A DNA stretch of 31,729 nucleotides from Clostridiales bacterium UBA7001. GTDB lineage: Bacteria; Bacillota; Clostridia; TANB77; CAG-508. How positions within the stretch are numbered: the stretch's first letter is position 1; each line of letters starts with the position of its first letter. The stretch covers positions 1 to 31,729 of the forward strand of contig DJXP01000005.1 of the NCBI GenBank assembly GCA_002449785.1, in the 5' to 3' direction. Below the pieces are notes generated by a model that did not search any database, was not told the origin of the DNA, and worked only from the letters and a program-made list of their open reading frames with translations. Shown piece after piece: positions 26,749-31,729 of the stretch. Both the position numbers and the translations under genes were made by a program.

Positions 26749-27495
26749 TCATTTTTTTGAATTTTTATTATATATTTCTAAAATTTCTTCTGTATAACTA
26801 CCATCCTCATTATAAATAATTAATGGTTTTTCAATTTTTAAATATTCTTTAGCATTTTTAACTGCTTTTATTAAAATTAAATTTGGCTTTTCATTTTGCT
26901 TTGAATGAACAAATCTCATTTCTTTCGGTTCAATTTTATACTTTCTAAGTAATACTAACACATCCACTATTCTTTCAGCTCTATGAACCATATAAAACTG
27001 CCCTAAATTCTTTAAAACAATACTACTCTTTTCAATTATATCTTCTAACGAACATTCTACTTCATGTCTTGAAATTAATTTTACTAAATTTTCATTTTTA
27101 ACACCTGTATTATCTTTTTTATAAGGTGGATTTGTAACAATAACATCTATTTGATTGTTTACGAAATGTTTTTTAATATCTTTTATGTTAATATTTAAAA
27201 TTTTAAATTTATTATCTAGCTCATTTAGTTTTATGCTTCTTTCAGCCATTTCAGCCACATCTTTTTGAATTTCAATTCCATATATTTTTTTTAAATTTGT
27301 TTTTTTACATAATAATAGTCCTATAATTCCTGTACCTGTTCCAATGTCCATTACAACTGAATTATTTTTAATGTTTTTAGCATAATCAGATAAAAGAATA
27401 CTATCTATTCCAAAACAAAACCAATTCTTATTTTGTATAATTTTTAAACCTTTATATTCTAAATCATCAATTCTTTCATTTTCTTTTAATTCCAT
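26749..27495 (-). CDS. trmN6: tRNA1(Val) (adenine37-N6)-methyltransferase-like protein
   Basis: A 248-residue Rossmann-fold SAM-dependent methyltransferase of the TrmN6/YfiC family. Motif I is MDIGTGTGIIG (49-59) and the catalytic N6-adenine motif is NPPYKK (122-127). QNKNWFCFGIDSILL (21-35) is the usual N-terminal signature. In Escherichia coli the homologue methylates A37 of tRNA1(Val); the Bacillota homologue (YabB) is assigned by similarity only. GGAGAG precedes the ATG. It is the first gene of the housekeeping cluster, and a TGA stop shows that TGA is not reassigned. Confidence 0.92.
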   Translation of the reverse strand: MELKENERIDDLEYKGLKIIQNKNWFCFGIDSILLSDYAKNIKNNSVVMDIGTGTGIIGLLLCKKTNLKKIYGIEIQKDVAEMAERSIKLNELDNKFKILNINIKDIKKHFVNNQIDVIVTNPPYKKDNTGVKNENLVKLISRHEVECSLEDIIEKSSIVLKNLGQFYMVHRAERIVDVLVLLRKYKIEPKEMRFVHSKQNEKPNLILIKAVKNAKEYLKIEKPLIIYNEDGSYTEEILEIYNKNSKK

Positions 27496-27519
27496 TATAT
27501 ACTCTCCATTAATATTATT

Positions 27520-27528
27520 ATTTTAGCA
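27520..27528 (-). promoter_or_regulatory. Possible extended -10 promoter for the trmN6 cluster
   Basis: On the minus strand TGCTAAAAT lies about 25 bases before the trmN6 start, in the 100-base gap after the adhesin gene. No good -35 box is seen; TTTATT at 17 bases is weak. Since the adhesin transcript reads from the right and its terminator lies at 27561-27593, a promoter is expected here. Confidence 0.35.
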
Positions 27529-27560
27529 CGATACTGTAAAAAAATAAAGTATTTATTTCT

Positions 27561-27593
27561 AATAAAAGAGGCAACTTATTAAGTCGCCTCTTT
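27561..27593 (-). terminator. Terminator after the Cna-B adhesin gene
   Basis: A 13-bp stem with one G-U type pair (AAAGAGGCAACTT at 27565-27577 with AAGTCGCCTCTTT at 27581-27593) and a 3-base loop begins five bases after the adhesin stop codon. The following T run is short, so efficiency is uncertain. Confidence 0.75.
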
Positions 27594-27598
27594 ATAAT

Positions 27599-30500
27599 TT
27601 ATTCATCTTTAATTTTTTTCTCAACAGCAATTAATATTATATTAATAAATAAAACAATATAAATTATATTATAAATAGTCTCAAGTGTATTATCGCCAGT
27701 ATTTGGATTTACTTTAGATGTTTTAGTTACTGAATTACTGTTTGAACTTGTTGAATTATTATCACTTACTTTTATATTTGTTATAACATTTCTTTGTTTT
27801 GTATTTTCATTATTACTATTTCCACCATTAATAATAATTGGATTATTTGGTATATTTGAATTATTATTTGGTAAATTTTGAACTATTTGTTCTTTAGCTT
27901 TTTCTTCATTTTCAACTTTTACAATAACTTTTGTTTTATCATTTTCATTCTTTAATTCAACATTTCTAATTATAGTTTTTTCACCATTTGTTTTTTCTAA
28001 TTCTGCTGTAATTTTATATGGTTCATATTTTGTTCTATCAGCTGATTCTCTTTTACTTACAACTACATTTATTGTTCCGTCAATTTCTTTATATCCATCT
28101 GGTGCTTTTAACTCAATTATTTTAAATAAATCAGGTTTTTCTATATTAGATTTATTTATTTCTATATTTCCTATATCTATAATACCATTTTTAGTATATT
28201 CTAGTATTTCATTTATTTCAAAAATTGCTTTAGAATTATTAATTATCATTCCTTCTTTATTTACTTTTTGAATTTCTAAAGTATATTGTCCTAATAAAGT
28301 ATTTACTATTATAGAATCAAAATCATCATCATCTTCCTGACCTGGAATAAAATTATCTGATTTATCTATATCTTCTCCACCATAATATTCTGAAATACTG
28401 TCTGGATATAGTACTGTATCCGTATTATCAATATCTATAGCAACTAATCCATCTGCATATTTTCTTTCAATTATTTCAGCTATATTAACTATTCTTATAT
28501 TTTCTTCAACATTATTTTTTACTCTTAATACAACTTCTAACTCCTGATAATCAAGTTGTTTTCCAATACTATGTTCTTCAATTAATTTTGCTCTATAATT
28601 ATCATTTGTAGTAATTGTATTTGTTTCAGCATCATAATTCCAAATATTATTTTGTTCTAAATTTTTAACAAATTCTAATCCTTCTGGTATATAATCTTTA
28701 ATTATACTTGCATATGCTGGCTTATTTCCTTCATTATATACTCTTAATTTATATAACACATAATCATTAGGTCTTACAGCCACTTTTTCTTTTGAGTGAT
28801 TATATTTTGCAGTTGTTTTTTCCTTATTATCTAATGGAGTTAAATCAATTATCGGTTCTCTTGACAAATATTCTTTAGTTTCAAATTTTTCATCAATACT
28901 TACTGCTGATACGTATTTTCTTAAACTCAAATCCACTTTTTCATAGTTCTTTATTTTTAGCTTAATAATAGTTTTTTCTTCATCTTTTTCAATTTCTAAT
29001 TCTGCACATGATTTATCATTTTGTTCAACATTATCTTTATCTAATATTGTTATTTTTGTATTACTACTATCTATTTCATACTTTGTTCCATCAGCAGATA
29101 TTCTTTTTGCTATTTCTAATATAATTTTTCCATCAAATTTTGTATAATTATTAGAAATATTCTTTTCTGTTATTTCATATTTTTCAATTATTCCTAAATT
29201 GCTTTTATTAATTCCAATATTATTAAAACTAATAACTCCGTTTTCAGTTTCTTTTTCTTCTTCATTTATTACAAATGTTGCAGTTGAATCTGATATTATA
29301 TTACCTAGCTCATCTGTCTTTATTATTTGTATATCATATTCTCCATATAAAGACTTTATCATTACTCTATCAAAATCATCATCATCTTCTTGCCCATGTA
29401 TATAATTTCCTTCTACGCCTGCACCATTATAATTTGAAACTTCTATTGGATATGTTAATCTTTCTTTATTGTCTCTATCATCAAATATGTTTCCAAATTC
29501 ATCTTCAGATTCAATAATTTCAGCTATATTTACTATATTGATATCCTCTTCAGCATCATCTTTTACTTTACAAATTATTTCTATTTCTTGATAATCTAGT
29601 TCTTGTCCTTTATAATGCCTTGTCAATACTTTAGGTTCATAATTTTCATTAGTAGTTACTGAATGTTCTTCTTGATTATATGTCCAAATATTATTGTCTA
29701 AGTTTTCAATAAATTCAAGTGATTCAGGTAAATAATCTTTTATAACTGTTGCTTTACCATTAATATTTCCTTCATTATATATTCTCATTTTATATAATAC
29801 ATAATCATTAGCTTTAACACTAACAGTTGACTTAGAATGATTATATATTGCTGTCTTTAATGAATTTACTTTTTCTCTATTATCTAATGAACTTATATCA
29901 ACAATTGGCTCTCTTGATCTTTCACCAGTAAGATATTCATCATTTTCAAATATTTCATCTTGACTTACAGCAGATATATATTTTCTTAATGCTAAATCAA
30001 CATGTTCATAATCTAATACGACTATTTTATCGAAATCATCTGTATCTTCTTGACCAGGTATATAGTTATCTTCTAAATCTTCATCTAGTCCACCATTATA
30101 TGTATAAATATCATCAGGATATTTGAATGCATCAATATTATCCCTATCTTCTCCTATAGTACCATCTTTATGTTTGATTTCTTCTATTTTTGCAATATTT
30201 ACAATATTTATATCTTTTGGACAATCTTCTTTTACTTGTAATACAACATCTAAATCTTGATAGTATAATGCTTCACCTTCACTATGTTTTTCTAATAGAG
30301 TAGCTATATAATTTTCATTTGTTGTAATTGTATTCGTATTTTCATCAAAACTCCAAATATTATTTTTATCATGACTACTTACAAATTCTAATTCATCTGG
30401 TATATAGTCAATTACTTTTGTAACATAGCCAGCCTTATTTCCTTCATTATATACTCTAATTTTATACAAAATATATGAATCTTTACTAACTTCAAGTTCT

Positions 30501-31729
30501 TCTTTTGTATGATTATAATTTGCTGTTGTTTTCTCTTTATTATCTAATTTAGTTAAATCGACTTGAGGCTCTCTTGAGTCCTTTCCTGTCAAGACTTCAT
30601 CTTCTGTAAATACTTCGTCAGAACTTACTGCTGATATATACTTTCTTAGTGAAAAGTCTAATATTTCATAATTTTTTATTTTTAGTTCTATAATTTCTTT
30701 TCCATCTTTTTCTTGCATGTCTACAGAAATAAATTGTGATCCATCAATTATATCACCATTTTCATTTTCTACCTCTAATTGAATATCATTTATTTCATAC
30801 TTAGTTTCATCAATAGATAATTTCTTTGAAATAATTAGTTTAATTTGTTCATTAAATTTTATATAGTTTTCTCCTGTATTCAATTCCTTTATTATATATA
30901 CATCATTTTTATCTACATTGTTTTTATCAATTTTTATATTTTCATATTTTATTAAGCCATTTTCTGTTTGTTTTTCTTCATCATTTATTTTAAAATCTGT
31001 TACACATTCTGTTAAAATATTATTTTCTTCATCTGTTTTTATTATGTCTAAGTCATAATAACCTAATATTTTTTTATCATTTTTTACAATTGCTTTAATT
31101 GTATCATTTTCTAGTTCAGCTTCAAAGAAATCATTTTCTGTACTATTAATATCTGAAATAATATATTTTCCATCTTGTAATGCTTTATTAATAGTAATTT
31201 CTAGTGGTTCTTCTAAAAGTTCATATTCATCTGTTGTTTCTAGTTCATATATAGTTATAGTTTCAGTTTCTAAACTATATATAGGAATGTTTGGAATATA
31301 TATTATTCCATTTACATTAGTTACATATTCTTCAATATCTTTGTTACCAATTTTAATACCAAATAAAACATTTTCAATTTTTTCTTCTGAGTTCTTTTTA
31401 TTAATTTTTGATATTTCTATATTATAAGCACCTTTAATTTTTGAATTTTTGATTTTTACAATAATTCTATTACCTTCAACATTTGCTGTTACATTTTCAT
31501 CTCCATTTAAAAGAACTTCTTTTACTCCATATCTTGTTTCTGTTTCTTCTTTCTCCACACTTAATTGAATTTCTTCTACTAACTTATTATATCCACTTGG
31601 TGCTTCTGTTTCTGTTATTTTTATCGTATCATTTGTGCTTACATCTGTAATTGCTATTGTTCCAAAATTTGCTGTTCCTTGAGTAGTTGTTACTTCTGTT
31701 TCTTCATTACTATTTACTTTTACATTAAA
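27599..31729 (-). CDS. Sortase-anchored adhesin with Cna-B/SpaA-like domains (3' part, runs off right edge)
   Basis: The frame is open from the right edge to a stop at 27599: 1376 codons, and the N-terminus is missing. A GTG at 31558 is inside the frame and is not a plausible start. At the edge lies a Cna-B/SpaA-like domain with the hallmark TETEAPSGYNKL. Further SpaA-like domains start near 31450, 31065 (YYDLDIIKTDE), 29350 (EYDIQIIKTDELG) and 28300 (YTLEIQKVNKEG ... ELKAPDGY). Three copies of another module of about 200 residues begin with DLxLRKYISAVS and end with an acidic GQEDDDDFD: about 30655-30025, 29995-29360 and 28930-28320. They contain a DUF11-like YNEGN ... DYIPEGLEFV segment. 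A Ser/Asn-rich stretch leads to a sorting signal NPNTG (27695-27709), a hydrophobic helix and KKIKDE. Such proteins form rigid, isopeptide-stabilised surface stalks or pilins; the lysines and glutamates of the SpaA domains fit this but bonds are not shown. Confidence 0.87.
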   Translation of the reverse strand, partial: FNVKVNSNEETEVTTTQGTANFGTIAITDVSTNDTIKITETEAPSGYNKLVEEIQLSVEKEETETRYGVKEVLLNGDENVTANVEGNRIIVKIKNSKIKGAYNIEISKINKKNSEEKIENVLFGIKIGNKDIEEYVTNVNGIIYIPNIPIYSLETETITIYELETTDEYELLEEPLEITINKALQDGKYIISDINSTENDFFEAELENDTIKAIVKNDKKILGYYDLDIIKTDEENNILTECVTDFKINDEEKQTENGLIKYENIKIDKNNVDKNDVYIIKELNTGENYIKFNEQIKLIISKKLSIDETKYEINDIQLEVENENGDIIDGSQFISVDMQEKDGKEIIELKIKNYEILDFSLRKYISAVSSDEVFTEDEVLTGKDSREPQVDLTKLDNKEKTTANYNHTKEELEVSKDSYILYKIRVYNEGNKAGYVTKVIDYIPDELEFVSSHDKNNIWSFDENTNTITTNENYIATLLEKHSEGEALYYQDLDVVLQVKEDCPKDINIVNIAKIEEIKHKDGTIGEDRDNIDAFKYPDDIYTYNGGLDEDLEDNYIPGQEDTDDFDKIVVLDYEHVDLALRKYISAVSQDEIFENDEYLTGERSREPIVDISSLDNREKVNSLKTAIYNHSKSTVSVKANDYVLYKMRIYNEGNINGKATVIKDYLPESLEFIENLDNNIWTYNQEEHSVTTNENYEPKVLTRHYKGQELDYQEIEIICKVKDDAEEDINIVNIAEIIESEDEFGNIFDDRDNKERLTYPIEVSNYNGAGVEGNYIHGQEDDDDFDRVMIKSLYGEYDIQIIKTDELGNIISDSTATFVINEEEKETENGVISFNNIGINKSNLGIIEKYEITEKNISNNYTKFDGKIILEIAKRISADGTKYEIDSSNTKITILDKDNVEQNDKSCAELEIEKDEEKTIIKLKIKNYEKVDLSLRKYVSAVSIDEKFETKEYLSREPIIDLTPLDNKEKTTAKYNHSKEKVAVRPNDYVLYKLRVYNEGNKPAYASIIKDYIPEGLEFVKNLEQNNIWNYDAETNTITTNDNYRAKLIEEHSIGKQLDYQELEVVLRVKNNVEENIRIVNIAEIIERKYADGLVAIDIDNTDTVLYPDSISEYYGGEDIDKSDNFIPGQEDDDDFDSIIVNTLLGQYTLEIQKVNKEGMIINNSKAIFEINEILEYTKNGIIDIGNIEINKSNIEKPDLFKIIELKAPDGYKEIDGTINVVVSKRESADRTKYEPYKITAELEKTNGEKTIIRNVELKNENDKTKVIVKVENEEKAKEQIVQNLPNNNSNIPNNPIIINGGNSNNENTKQRNVITNIKVSDNNSTSSNSNSVTKTSKVNPNTGDNTLETIYNIIYIVLFINIILIAVEKKIKDE
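27695..27709 (-). other. Sortase sorting signal NPNTG (adhesin)
   Basis: KVNPNTGDN is followed by about 18 hydrophobic residues and a short charged tail, the normal layout of a C-terminal sorting signal. The motif differs from LPXTG at the first residue. Confidence 0.75.

Noticed and set aside
31556..31558. A GTG at this position as start of the adhesin gene
   Set aside because: The frame is open for 57 more codons to the window edge and these encode a typical Cna-B segment with EAPSGY; there is no ribosome-binding site before the GTG.

Overview
The window looks like a piece of an uncultured low-GC Bacillota genome, most likely a clostridial, probably gut-associated lineage. The DNA is extremely AT-rich, ribosome-binding sites are strong GGAGG types, TGA is used as a normal stop, and two proteins end in Gram-positive sortase sorting signals. 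All genes I can support lie on the minus strand, so transcription runs from high to low coordinates. No rRNA, tRNA, CRISPR array or intact mobile element was seen.

Reading in the direction of transcription: (1) 31729-27599, the 3' part of a large sortase-anchored adhesin built from Cna-B/SpaA-like domains and three copies of a second module; it enters from beyond the right edge. (2) 27495-21801, a housekeeping cluster trmN6, rsmI, a WG-repeat membrane protein, an unrecognised membrane protein, acpS and tatD, closed by an unusually long hairpin terminator. (3) 21230-16239, a 1663-residue secreted LRR protein with Big_2-like domains and a C-terminal dockerin, followed by (4) 16096-14522, a small LPKTG-anchored protein with one cohesin-like domain on an Asn-rich spacer, and lemA. 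The cohesin and dockerin genes are immediate neighbours, which suggests that the dockerin protein is docked on the cell wall by the cohesin protein. (5) 14354-13389, a DUF348/G5/3D cell-wall protein with a consensus promoter and terminator. (6) 13220-10426, comM, dprA and yraN, a common competence/recombination cluster; dprA carries a one-base frameshift at CCCCGGG. (7) 10296-9139, an AI-2E family membrane protein. (8) 8788-1, the first 2929 codons of a giant protein made of about 35 tandem MucBP-like repeats, running off the left edge.

About two thirds of the window therefore encodes cell-surface proteins: two giant adhesins cut by the window edges, and a possible two-gene cohesin-dockerin display unit in the middle. 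No sortase gene is present in the window, so the sorting enzymes must be elsewhere. The most interesting points are the cohesin-dockerin pair, the two repeat subfamilies of the giant protein, the dprA frameshift, the long hairpin at 21646-21717, and the WG-repeat plus unknown membrane protein pair inside a housekeeping cluster.
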